The notes beneath the pieces were generated by a model. It was not told the origin of the DNA and ran no database searches. It saw nothing but the letters and a program-made list of their open reading frames with translations. 64,000 bases of DNA from contig NC_064759.1 in assembly GCF_011397635.1 (NCBI RefSeq), positions 12,296,428 through 12,360,427 on the forward strand, written 5' to 3'. The DNA comes from Epinephelus fuscoguttatus. Its lineage: Eukaryota; Chordata; Actinopteri; Perciformes; Serranidae. The position numbers and the translations under genes were made by a program. Below, piece after piece: positions 41,395 to 53,600 of the stretch. How positions within the stretch are numbered: the first letter of the stretch is position 1; every line of letters starts with the position of its first letter.

Positions 41395-42077
41395 AAAAGA
41401 AGTGGACGTAGCCGCACATTGGTTTGTAGACGACTCTTTTGAAATCTCTAGTTTGGCATTTTGGCCGTTGCCATCTTGGTTTTTTGGAGCCAGAGTTGAG
41501 CATGTTTGGATGAGAGGGTGGAGCTGTGGAAGTGCGAAGAATGGATCTGACTGAGAGCCTCACTGGGACTGTAATTTACAAAATGAATATCATGCTGTAT
41601 TGAAGAGGACTTGAAACTAGCGAGTGAGTGCGTTTACATTGACATGGCTAACCTGTTTATGATCCGTGTGTTAACGTGGTTGTTGTGCCGCTGACTACCT
41701 GTGCAGGTGCGGCTTCAGCCAAGTGACGTAAGACAAATATAAAACTGCTTCAAAGACATTTGAAACTACATGAATTGGTCTCTTCACCTGACTTTAAAGC
41801 TCTAATAACTACAAGGATGAATGAGTCGGATGGGTCTTGTCATTGTGCGTAGGTGTTCTAATATTTTACACCACTCTTTATCTTTTATGTTTTTTATTGT
41901 GTTGTGGTTTGGTTTGGAGAAGAGACCTCTGTGGGTAGTTCGGCTCATGGTTAAAAACCTCCTGAACAAGAACACTGAAGAAATCCAGACAAGAGAAGTT
42001 ACAGCAGGTTGCAATCTGCAGTCCTCACTGCTAGATGCCACTAAATCCTACACACTGTTCCTTTAAGGCGCTGCTGC
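41395..42077. repeat. two dispersed repeats in the abcb4 3' region
   Basis: The stretch 41395-41530 (TTTGGCATTTTGGCCGTTGC, then TTTTTTGGAGCCAGAGTTG) is the inverse relative of 51020-51110. The stretch 41800-42077 ends GCCACTAAATCCTACACACT then GTTCCTTTAAGG, the terminus of the AGTGTGTAGGATTTAG MITE family. Confidence 0.5.
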
Positions 42078-42374
42078 ACTGCCTTCACTTTTCAGACCCG
42101 GAGGCTACGACCACTTCTTGGCTGACTAGGCTTTCTGACTGAAAGGTAACTTGTCTGATGATGACCACACAAGGTGACCCAAAGAGGTACAGCTGCAAGA
42201 CAAATTCTCACACAGCTAAAAGGTCACTGAGGCAAATCTCCAAACAAGCCGAGACACATTCATACACGTTCATACACATCTGACAGTTCCACTGAAGCTG
42301 GGCAGGGAAACATAAATATCTTTGGAAACATTAAGATAAAAAACAATCTGTGTAGTATAGCTCCCTTTGTCCTC

Positions 42375-45300
42375 TTATTCCCTCCCGTGGCCCATCTGTG
42401 TGGTGACCAGCATGTGGTAAACTCCCCTCTGGGCCAGCAGCTGCTGATGTGTCCCCTGTTCGACCACCACTCCGCCCTGGAAGACGGCGATGCGGTCTGC
42501 GTTTTGGATGGTGGACAAACGGTGGGCTACGATGATGCACGTCCTGCCTTTACTGGCCTGGTCCAACGCCTCCTGCACCACCTGGAAAGAGCAGAATGAC
42601 CTCACATGAACGTATATAAAACATCTGGTGAAAGGTGCAGCTTGTTACGTCTTCCTCTGTTGGTTTGTACCTCTCCCTGTTCATATTTGTTTTCCTGTGT
42701 CATATATATACATGATGATACTAAAGACGCTGCAGCACTGCTCTGACACTAATTAAAATCTGAGAGTACATACTGCATTACTACTGATTAGGTTAACTTT
42801 AATTTAAGAGTTTGACTACATGAAGCACTCCTAAATTGGTAAGACAGACTGGTTTTTACCCCAAGACAACAGAGAAGCGATTTGTTTATCATCTCTGTAC
42901 ATGTATGACAGTCTCTGTTGCCCAGAGGGAGTTTAAACCTCTTGCGGAGGTCAGGAGTTTCATTGACTATAAGACCCATAAGCCATTGGGGCAATCACTG
43001 GCTATTGATTCAAACTGAAGAAATTATGTGGAGAAATTTGGATTTAGATCATCTGGACTACTGGGAATGTATGAAGACACTTATGATGACCATTTCTGTT
43101 GGCATAATATCAATCTGTGGATTACAACAACGCTTCATAGGTGAGTTTAAACTGTTTTTTGTCTGACAGTTGCATTTATTGAACCTGCTATAGTGGCTGT
43201 ATCATAAAATGGTCCATATCAATTGAGCTGCAAGGAGTGTAGTTTTTGAACATTAGGTTGTTTGACTTAACCAGTTAAACAACAGCAAATACAGCAGTTG
43301 TTTACATATAATCATCAAATAAAAGCTCACGAGGGCCCACGGGTCAGCACGTGGAAGTTTGCCTTCAGGGCTTTCTGCCAGATATCTCCTCATTAACCCA
43401 AACCATGATCTTTTTTCCCAAACCTACCTACCAGAGAAATTTTTTTTTGGCAGAAAGCCCTTAAGGTAAAATTCCCTCAACAGCAAACAATGAAATGCTT
43501 TCTTTTAAAACCATTGTGAAGGTTATTTTCCACTTAGTACATTTGAGATTAGTTTTTTTGTTAACTGATATTTCCACACAAATTAAATCAAGTAAAGTTT
43601 TAGCAAATTAACTCCTGTAAAACTTCAATTAATAGCCCTGGCTATTATTTGTTTAAATTACTGAAGTCAACAGGCCTGTATCTGGGACAGACCTTTAATT
43701 CCTTTCACATAAAACTATTCTTATATTCCCATTTCCTTGCTCTTTGGTCTTACTGGTGCAAGCATCATTTGTGGGAAGGATTCATTGAGCTACTGGTGAC
43801 ACTAGGCATTTCAGACCAACAGTTTTGGGGACTCGAGAGGGGCTTGAGAGGAACTGTCGACTGCAGAGCTCCTGAGAAATACATACCTTTGAGGGTTTTT
43901 TTCCTGTTTGCATTCATGCAGCCAGTGGTTGGTATAGCACTATCACTTTGGCTTTAATGAGTCAAAGTCACGTTGCATTATTTCCACTGTTCCATACATG
44001 CTTAGTAAAGCCTGGATGTAGGTGTTGGTCCGTTTGTCTGTGTTACCTGTAATTTTTGTCGTTATGAGCTGTTGTTTGTGTTGCCGGTTGTTTACACAGC
44101 TAACAGGTCTTTAAAAATGGCTGCCGTCGGGGCTTCATTGACCGTGTTCGACCAATCGCCATATGCTAACATCAATCATGGATGCATGCTGAATCGCATA
44201 CTTCATCTTTTTACTTTTAGTAGGTACTACAGCTGCCCTTGAAAAGTACGTACTGTTGCATGCAGTATGTACGGGGTCAGGACGTATTATCTTTATGATT
44301 ATTTTGTTCATTTAAACCATTAATGTGCTTGACTGTGCTGTCATCCATCATCTTCCACTGTGCAGAGGATTGTGGGTCAGAATAGCCAGTAAAGCATGCT
44401 GGCTTGCATATTGCAAAATTTGACCGCATGTAGTAGAACATCCTGTTTTTTTTTTTTGGCATAATGCATCTGACATACATTGATTTCCATGTGTTACATA
44501 CATACATACATCTATTTCTGGCACACTAAATAGAATGGTAGTATGGGTATTGTAACGCACAGCTGGTTCCTCTTGTGCTGGAGGAGCACTTCCTCTGAAA
44601 TAGGAGCTAAAAAGTCCCTTAAAAACAGCGTTCTAAGAACTAAGATCGTTCCTAGTTAAGACACAACAAAAAGATGGGTGTTTAGAACTATGAAAAAGTT
44701 CCTTTGGTCCTAAAACATCTTTGGTTTAGCCCTCCCACACCTAACACTTACCTTCTCACTCTCAGTGTCGAGCGCGGATGTGGCCTCATCCAGGAGCAAC
44801 ACTGTGGGGTTTCGGAGAATGGCTCGGGCTATGGCTATACGCTGCTTCTGGCCACCTGACAGCTGCGCTCCTTTGTCACCTGCCTGAGTGTCGTATTTCT
44901 GCTCATACAAACAGAGGGAGAGAGGAAGTGACCAAAGTCATGACAGAAGCATCTTGTTATCCAGTTTTCATTGTAAATACTTTGTACTGAAGAAATGGTG
45001 TGGCAACACTTTATTTTATGAGTCAGTAGTTTCCTAGAAAGAAACATAAAATTGGTACTAATTACAATGGTAATACAGAGACAGGTCTGAGACTATATGT
45101 TAGTTGGATTTGTTTAGTTTAGTTCATAAGCAGTTGATGACTGAGAGTTTCTTGGAAGAACTGCAACATTTAATCTAAAGTAACATATCATAGATTATTT
45201 ATTAATTATTGGAAAGTTTACTTTCCATGTACTTTTACACTTATTTCACATTTTTTGCATGTTCAGCTGAGCTGCTGTGCACTGAGTAGAATATTCTCTC

Positions 45301-47668
45301 AATAAAGAAATGTACTGATTTGAACACTGTGTGTACATTAGTTTACTTTTACCTACCCAGGAAATTATAAAGAAATTATGGATCCATAAAATGAAGTACC
45401 AGGGACACTTCCTCTTGGGCAAATATAGCCCAAACTACTTACCACAGGAGGTAAAACACTAGACATCACTTAAGATAAAAGGCTCGACACCACAAGAGGT
45501 TAAAAAAAAAAAAAAGAAAAAAGAAAACTAGACATGACTAAAGGTAAAAGGAACACAATCCACTACAGTTAAAACACTAGATATCACTAAAGGTAAAAGA
45601 CTATACACCACTAGAGGTTTAAGACTAAATACCACTTAAGCTAAGAGACTAGATACCACTAGATGTAAAAGACTAGACTCTACTAGAGGTACAAGACTAG
45701 AAACCACTTAAGGTAAAAGACTAAACATCATTTAAGGTAAAAGACTTAACATCACTTAGGTAAAAGACTACACACCACCAGAGGTAAAAGACTAGACACC
45801 ACCAGAGGTAAAAGACTAGACACAGCAAGAGGTAAAATAAAGACTAGATACTACTAGAGGTAAAAGACAAGACACCACTTAAGGTAAAAGACTAGTCATC
45901 ACTAGGGGTAAAAGACTGGAAACCAATAGAGGTAAAACAATAGTTTCCACTTAAGGTAAAAGACTAGACACCACTGGAGGTAAAAGACTAGACATCACTT
46001 AAGGGAAAAGACTCAACACCACTAGAGGTAAAACACTAGTTTCCACTTAATGTAAAAGACTAGACACCACTTAAGGAAAAAGACTCGACACCACTAGAGG
46101 TAAAAGACTAGACATCACTTTAGGTAAAAGACTCGACACCACTAGAGGTAAAACACTAGTTTCCACTTAAGGTAAAAGACTCGACACCACTTAAGGAAAA
46201 AAACTCAACACTTCTAGAGGTAAAACACTAGTTTCCACTAAGGTAAAAGACTCAACACCACTAGAGGTAAAAGACTAGTTTCCACTTAAGGTAAAAGACT
46301 TGACACCACTTAAGGAAAAAAACTCAACACCACTGGAGGTAAAAGACTAGTCATCACTTAAGGGAAAACACTGAATAATTTAAGTGTAATTTGGGTGCCC
46401 AGTCCTTGACTCGTATGATTAAATGACCTTGACGTGAGTTGTATTGCTTGCTGTTGTATAATCCTTGGCACACTGACAGACATCATATCCCGACTGTCTC
46501 AGTGAGGGCCTTGAGATGCTGTAAAGATTATAACTGATCGATATAAATCATCACACTGCTCTTTTATTTCCACCTATGTCATGACTGACACATCACAGCA
46601 GTTACCTGTGGCAGGTCCTCGATGAATTTGTGAATGTTGGCCGCTCTAGCAGCCTCCTCTATCTCCTCCTTGGTCACAGTGCGGCTGTTGTCTCCGTAGG
46701 CGATGTTTTCGGCCAAGGTGCAGTCGAACAGCACGGGCTCCTGGGATACGATGCCTATCTGGGATCTCAACCAGTGGATGTTGAGCTCTTTTGCGTTTCT
46801 ATTGTCCAGCAGCTGAAGGAGAAAATGTTAGCAGTTATTATTGTAGGAGTGATGGGGCTTGATGTCTAAAACATGCATGACTATTTTAATTTTTTTTAAT
46901 TTTTTGGCCTCTTTTTTTGGTCGCCACAAACTCCTGAGTAAAATATCAGGCACTCAGTTTGGAGAAGCAGCAGGAGAACCGCAACTTAAGCTAAGCAGTG
47001 TACTGCTGTGGATGACGGCAGCAACAAAATGTATTTTAGCCACCTAAAAAAAGTCCCATCTGAAACAAAATCTACATCAGTTAAGTGTACGTTTTATTTG
47101 GAATATTTTCACTGCTTTGCCTTAATGTCAGATGGCCTGTTCAGATGGAAGCAGTTAATGGCTTCACCAGACTCCACTGAGAAAAACACTGATTTAATAT
47201 AGCTGATCACAGGAGCTGCTGATCTACCACGGCCTCAATAAGTAAGTTAGTCTGTGTTATTGTGACTGTGGTAAATTCAAACTTACCCATTTAAACACCA
47301 AAATCACACAGTAACACAAACAAACAAACTGATGGAGGCAGCAGTAGACCAGCAGCTCCTGTGATCAGCGATGTTAAATCACTGTTTTTCTCAATGGAGT
47401 CTGGCTCTGAGGAGAGCAACAGAACTGCTTCAGTTCTCCAACAGAAATCCATGTCCGACAGCAACATAAAGCAGGGGGAGGGGGGAGTTTTTGTTTTTTA
47501 GTATGTGGAGTGAAGTCATGGAGCAGTTTAAATGTGGAGCTCAAGCGATGTCCAAACATACACCAATTTAAAAGGTATTCAGACGTGATATTCAGGAAAT
47601 ACAGGGTTGAAGAAGGGGTTTGACATTCACTATTTGTTCACAGGGATTACTGTTTACTTTCTCAAACA

Positions 47669-47699
<31 letters not shown>

Positions 47700-50600
47700 T
47701 CTATTTTTCTGTAATTAACAATGAGAAAAATTATTACATTGTATAATATAATAAATAAAATTAATATATTCATACTTTGTATAAGTCACATGTTCACTTA
47801 TTTAAATATAAAAAGACAGCAGGACAAGTTTTATATATATATTTTCTTTTTCTGTAATTAACAATGAAAAAATAGTATAAAAATTAATATATATTATATG
47901 ATTTAATATAATAAATAAAATTAATGAATGAATTCATATGTTCACTAATTTAAACAGAAACAATTAGCAGGACGAGCTGATAAAGATATATATTTATTAT
48001 TAATATTCATATTTATTTTTCTGTGAGGCAAAGACACTTGGTATTATATATATCCAAGTCATGGAAAATTAGTAATTTATATTATATACTAAGATGAGTT
48101 TTTATAAGATAGATATTTGGTAATTACTATTACATACATAAACATTTTTGTGTGACAAAGTTTAAAGGTAATAACAATGGTATATTTAGATAAGTCTTAG
48201 GTATAGGTTTATCTACATAAGGGAACTGTCTGTTTCAATTCACTCAGTGATTTATGGAGAAGGGGTGTGATTTAATAAGTTTATACAAATGTGAGCTGTG
48301 AGGGCCTTTAAAATAGTGACCTTGTCATAGCGTGAGAGACCAGGAGATAGCAATAAATACTCTTTACACTCTCAGATGACTGTCGGCAAGACCAGCAATC
48401 CCATCATGATAAAATGAACTGGTCAGTGCAGTAAAGATAAACACACATGCTACACAGGCCTCACGCAGTCTCTAGGTCCCTGTCTCCCAGTACAGTGCTG
48501 TAAAGCAGCCATAAACACACCAGTGAGCTAACCATTAGCTAGATGACAGTAGGTGAAGAGGCAAGTGCTAGTGTACACAGAGCGTGGGTGGAGCTGCTCA
48601 CCACTCTCCCCTCTCTGGGGTCATAGAAGCGCTCCAGCAGCTGGATGGTGGTGCTCTTTCCGCAGCCGCTGCTCCCCACCAACGCCAGAGTCTCTCCCTT
48701 GCTCACCTTCAAGTTCAGCCCTTGGAGGATGGGCACCTCAGGGCGGGAGGGGTAGTTAAACTTAACACCCTCAAAGTGCACGTTACCATCAAATTCCTCC
48801 TGCGGTTTTAAGAGAGGACACAGAGGAGTGATATGTTAGCATGTGTGTAAAGAGCTGTGTTGTATGTGACGTGTTTAGTGTGTGTGGGGCTCTGTTATGT
48901 ACCGGTGACTCTCCCTCATGTGACAGATTGTCAATGGCAGGTTCTTTCTTCAGCAGCATCATCAGGTGGGCAGCTGAGATTTTGGCCTTGGCGTAGTTTG
49001 GAGCAAAGGAATTGGCCTCTCCGAGAGCCATGGCACCGTACAGAACAGCCGCAACCACACTGGAGAGGAAGTCAGATGCACGTTAGTTTGACCTTTCACA
49101 GTTACTATTCAACAGAGCGTTACACGTGATTACATAACACTGAGATAACATGGGCCAATGACAGCTTAACCTCTGTGTCAACATCACGTGTTTGTAGGTG
49201 TTCATATGTGAAAAGAAACACCATTTCCTCTTTTGTCCCCTAATTACACAAGCCATTCTGTTGAGTTCAGTTTGCCGTCATGTCATGATGAATTGGCTCA
49301 TGTGTTTACAGCTTTAAATACAACAAATGAAGGGGTGTTGTGTTTGCAGCTCACAGGTGAAAGGTGCACAAGTCATCATCATAATGTTGTGTTGAATCTG
49401 ACTCATGGACTGTTTTGCAAATTAATAAACTTTTATATGGCACTTGTATAATTTTTTGTTTATGAAGAAAAGATAAAATAGTGAATAGAGTTCTATCAAA
49501 TGTTGAATGGATGAAGATAATTCACTTTTACATTTTAGTCACCCAGCGTTCCCAGTATCTCCTTTTATTTGTTCCCCTTAATTGATTCTAACTTAGATTT
49601 AACATTTTTAAAGGGCCAGTGTGTAAAATGGGTTGAAAACAGTGATATCAGTGGTCAAATTCTAGATTGCAGGTCTCACTCGCTCACCCCTCCCGTCGGG
49701 TAAATGACAGTGGCCTCGTAGGGACAAAAAGCCTTGCACAGATACCAGTTTTTCAGGAGTAGGTCTATCTAGCAACGAGGTGAATATTTATTAGAAATCT
49801 AAACCATGTTACGATATTGTAATGGATCCCTCACGAGCAGGAGACCAGAGTAGCGTTCGGGAAAAAGGCCAGTTTATTTGAGCACTCCAAAAACTCCGGT
49901 AACGCTCCAGGGGGTAAAAGACTCCGTCTCTTCTTGTAGCAGACACAGACCCAGAGCCATACCTGTTTGAGCCGGAGCACACAGATGAGGAACTCCATGT
50001 GTTTGATGCTGAGCGGGCAAGAAGAGAGGCTGAATCCTCCGCTCCCATTTTGCTGCACAGAATGGGATTCGGTGCTACCATCGTAGAGTGCATCACAAGG
50101 AGTGAAGTTGTGTCTTCTTTTCCTCGCAGATGACGGTTCAGGTTCATTCTCTCCTGTTGCGTGGTAAGTGTGGTCCATTCGCAAACTTTATAACTAAAAA
50201 AACTTTTCACTACTCTCTATCGACAAACTACTAACACTCCCTGCTGTTTCCTCCTCCTTCTTCCTTCCTTCCGCTGTCTTCGTTGGTTCATTTATACACG
50301 CGAAACGTGTTCTCCGGCTGGCTGGATTGTCCACTCGGGCTGCCTTACATACATGACGGCGCAAAATGGCGACCTCTCTAAAGCAAGGCCCTTGCTATAT
50401 ATATATATAAAAGCATAATTATAAGGCTACAAAAACCAAACGAATTTTATTTTATAGCGATTATACACCTGTATAAACATATTAATGGGTAGAATATTCA
50501 GATTCAGATTCAGATTTGACAATAAACCATGCCAAACATTACACACTGGCCCTTTAAGCAACATGGCTTTCGGGTTGTTGGTCCACCTCTGGTTCACCAT

Positions 50601-53600
50601 ATTTGGATGTAGCTTCCATGACATCACCCATTGGTTTGTGAACCACAGCAGAGTCAGAGGGAGCTTGGATCCTCCTAATGAGACATGAGCTCCCCTGAAA
50701 ACATGACTTGACAAAAGCTGCAGTTCCTTAAATGGCCACTTGAGGCTGGCTCCGAAACAGAGTAAATCCCCATAGACTCCCATGTTAAAATGCCCAACTT
50801 AACAGCAGAAATAAACATATTTATAGCCTGGTACAATGTTCTGGTCTCTATAGCTAATTTCAACATTTATAATGACTGTACAGGGGAGTCAATTTTTCTT
50901 TTTAACTCCCCCATTTACATTTTATCAAAGTCAGACATTGTTTAAGGGTGGGGCCGCTTGAGTGACAGGCCGTCTGTGAGGCCTCCCTGCAGCCTTCGAG
51001 TCAAATCCAACCTCACTCATCCACAGCTCCAACCTTTCGTCCAAACATGGTCACTACTTGCTCCAAAAAACCAGGATGACGATGGCCAAAATCCCAAACT
51101 CAAGGCTTCAGAACAACAGTCCACAAACCAATGGGTAACGTCATGGTAGCTAGGTCATCTGGCTTGCATCACCATTAAAGCGTGGTGGCACAATACCAGA
51201 AATTTCACTCACTCTAACTAAATGATCAGAAACTTCTATATATCAGATGTGCGGACATTAAGCAAGTAGGCCTACATGCTTGCAGCTTTAAATGTTTCTT
51301 TGCAGCAAGACTCTCAGTCGGTCCTCTCTTTGAAGGTTTACAGCATGTGTTTGTGTACTGTTCCATGGGCTGAGGAGTTAATATTTCTGTGTTTTATAGT
51401 TTTATGCTCCTTCAGAAGCTCAGTGTGTGACCTTTGGACTTCCTCTGTGTGCAACAGGTAGAAAATAAGTGAAGGTGGAAGCTCCTCCCAACGATGACAC
51501 TGAGTTACGTCAGCATCCTAAAACACGTGTGTGTCTGGTGGATTGTGTTATTAAGTCCTCTGGGTTCACAGTTAACACATTCACAGTGGCCCCTCACATA
51601 CTTCAGGCCGGGGTAATGATTAAAAGCCATATAAACAGCCTCTCCTCCCAACAGAAAAGCTTTGCTGATATTCCCTGCTGAAACCTACAAGTCCATGCAA
51701 ACTGTTCATCTTCCTCATCATAAACTGGAACTCAATCTCCTGATTAAGAGACGAGACAAAGTCATGCTGTCTGTTAACTCACAGAAACACTCCCTCGACA
51801 TCCATCCTTCCCTCCTTAATGAGCCAGGCTCCAAAGCGGAAACAGCCTGCATAAGCAAAGTAGATCATGGCCTGGCTGAAGGAGAAGGTAATACCATGGA
51901 CATGGGCGCTTTTCTGGGAGTTCCTGTACAGAGAGATATAGAGAGGTGTCATGAGAGAGAGCACTTCTCAAATCAATCAAATTTCATTAAAATACATATA
52001 TAGTTTTTGTTTGGAGCTGTGTTTTAAAAAAAATCGAATTTTCCGTACTTGAATGGTATTTCGAGGTTTTCCTGATACAAAGACTCAAACTTGGGCTCTC
52101 TGTTAAGAGAGACAACAGTTCGGATATTCTCGATGGCCTCCGTAGCAATCTGTAGAGACAAACCATACAAACATCATTACATATCACAAGGTCGGTGTTT
52201 TAACAAGTGGTGCTCGTCCTTGGAGAGCCCCACACTGAATCCCCACCTTTCCAGACTTCTCCAGCTCCCTCTTGTCTTCAGCAGCATTTCCAGTGAGCGC
52301 CTTCATCTCCACAGCTCCAGCCAATGCCATGACAGGCACCACAGACAGGATGAGTAGGGTCAGCTCCCAACCGTACACAAAGGAGATGATCAAACTGGTG
52401 CCCATGTTGGCTATGTTCTGGGCCAGCGTGGCCATACGCACTCCTGTGGCCTGAGCAGATGTGGAAGATGGGAACAAAGCAGATGACAAGATCACATTTT
52501 TTTCTGATTCACTGGTCTTTGGCAAATAGCTTTGTTAGGTACTAGATGTCTGTCGATAGTGCTGTAGCTAAATTCCTCTTTGATAAAGCTTTTAGTTAGG
52601 GCTGGCTCAGGCTTGCTTTGAACCAGCCCCTAGTTAGGCTGCCTAGTCTGCAGGGGGACTTTTGGAGGATACACTGAGCTCGCAGGTTTCTTGAATTGGG
52701 GTGGCACCTGCTGCCGTGATCCTGCTTGATGCCCACAGATATTATTATTAGTCCTTCGTCCATTATCATTACTGTTTTTATTACGAGGACCGTACCTGAC
52801 TCAGAATTATATCAGTCGAAGATTTGGCTGTTCAATTCGAATATGTTAAAAGGAAGCTTTTCCTTGCCACTGCCGCACAACAGACGAAAGTAATTAGAAA
52901 ATTCCTTTGAGTAGTTGGCTCACTGTATGATCTAGATGCGCTCTCTCTGTAAAGTGTCCTGTGATCACTTGTGTTAAGATTTGGTTTGACCTGAGTTGTG
53001 TGTGTGCACGTGTGTGATAGCTGGTGAGACTTACCCCTTGCACTTGAGCAGCGTCTGTGGCCAGTCTGGTAGTAAGCGCTCCGACACTGTTTTTAGGGTC
53101 GTCAAACCAGCCAAGGTCCTACAAGAAAACAGGGATTGACTTTTTTTTTGGCAATGAAAATGAATAGCTAACATAAACTGAGAGTTAAAAGGCTTTTAAA
53201 ACACTGCAGCAATCAGAAATAACCAGGCCTCCAGGAACGCTTGGCCCTGAGGCAAATTTTTCCCAGTGGCAACTCGGGGTATTGCAAGGAAAATCCCATC
53301 AAAAGGCATTTTCCCCATTACCACCATTATAAAAATGACATCTGTAAAACTGTTGACAAGACACCTCGAACTTTAAACAAGATAATTTATGACTCTCTCT
53401 GTTATGAATTGATCACTGGAGGTTTAATATTTGAAATTTTCCTCAAGCCGAGAAAAACATTGTAAAAATCTGTGGTGTTTTAACAATGTTAAGTCTAAGA
53501 GCAGAGAGGTAACTCGTAGGCGGGGCCTGGAGAGAAATACTAGTGTGCATATTCAGTGGACTGCATACCGCAGAACTAAACCCAGAAGCTCAAAACTTTA

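Larger units (their letters stand above)
42375..48799 (-). other. abcb4: abcb4 exons for nucleotide-binding domain 2
   Basis: Four exons encode the second ATPase domain. The A-loop is FNYPSRPEV, Walker [11 protein letters not shown]-loop GIVSQEP, signature LSGGQKQR, Walker [13 protein letters not shown] and switch histidine IVAHRLST. The protein ends [16 protein letters not shown]. The introns hold a 24-bp minisatellite and a foldback repeat. Confidence 0.93.

Noticed and set aside
45445-46375. Possible CRISPR array
   Set aside because: Units are directly adjacent with no unique spacers, and the host is a vertebrate. It is a minisatellite.
49809-50210. 133-codon minus-strand frame
   Set aside because: It is antisense to a readable fragment inside a MITE and has no family likeness.
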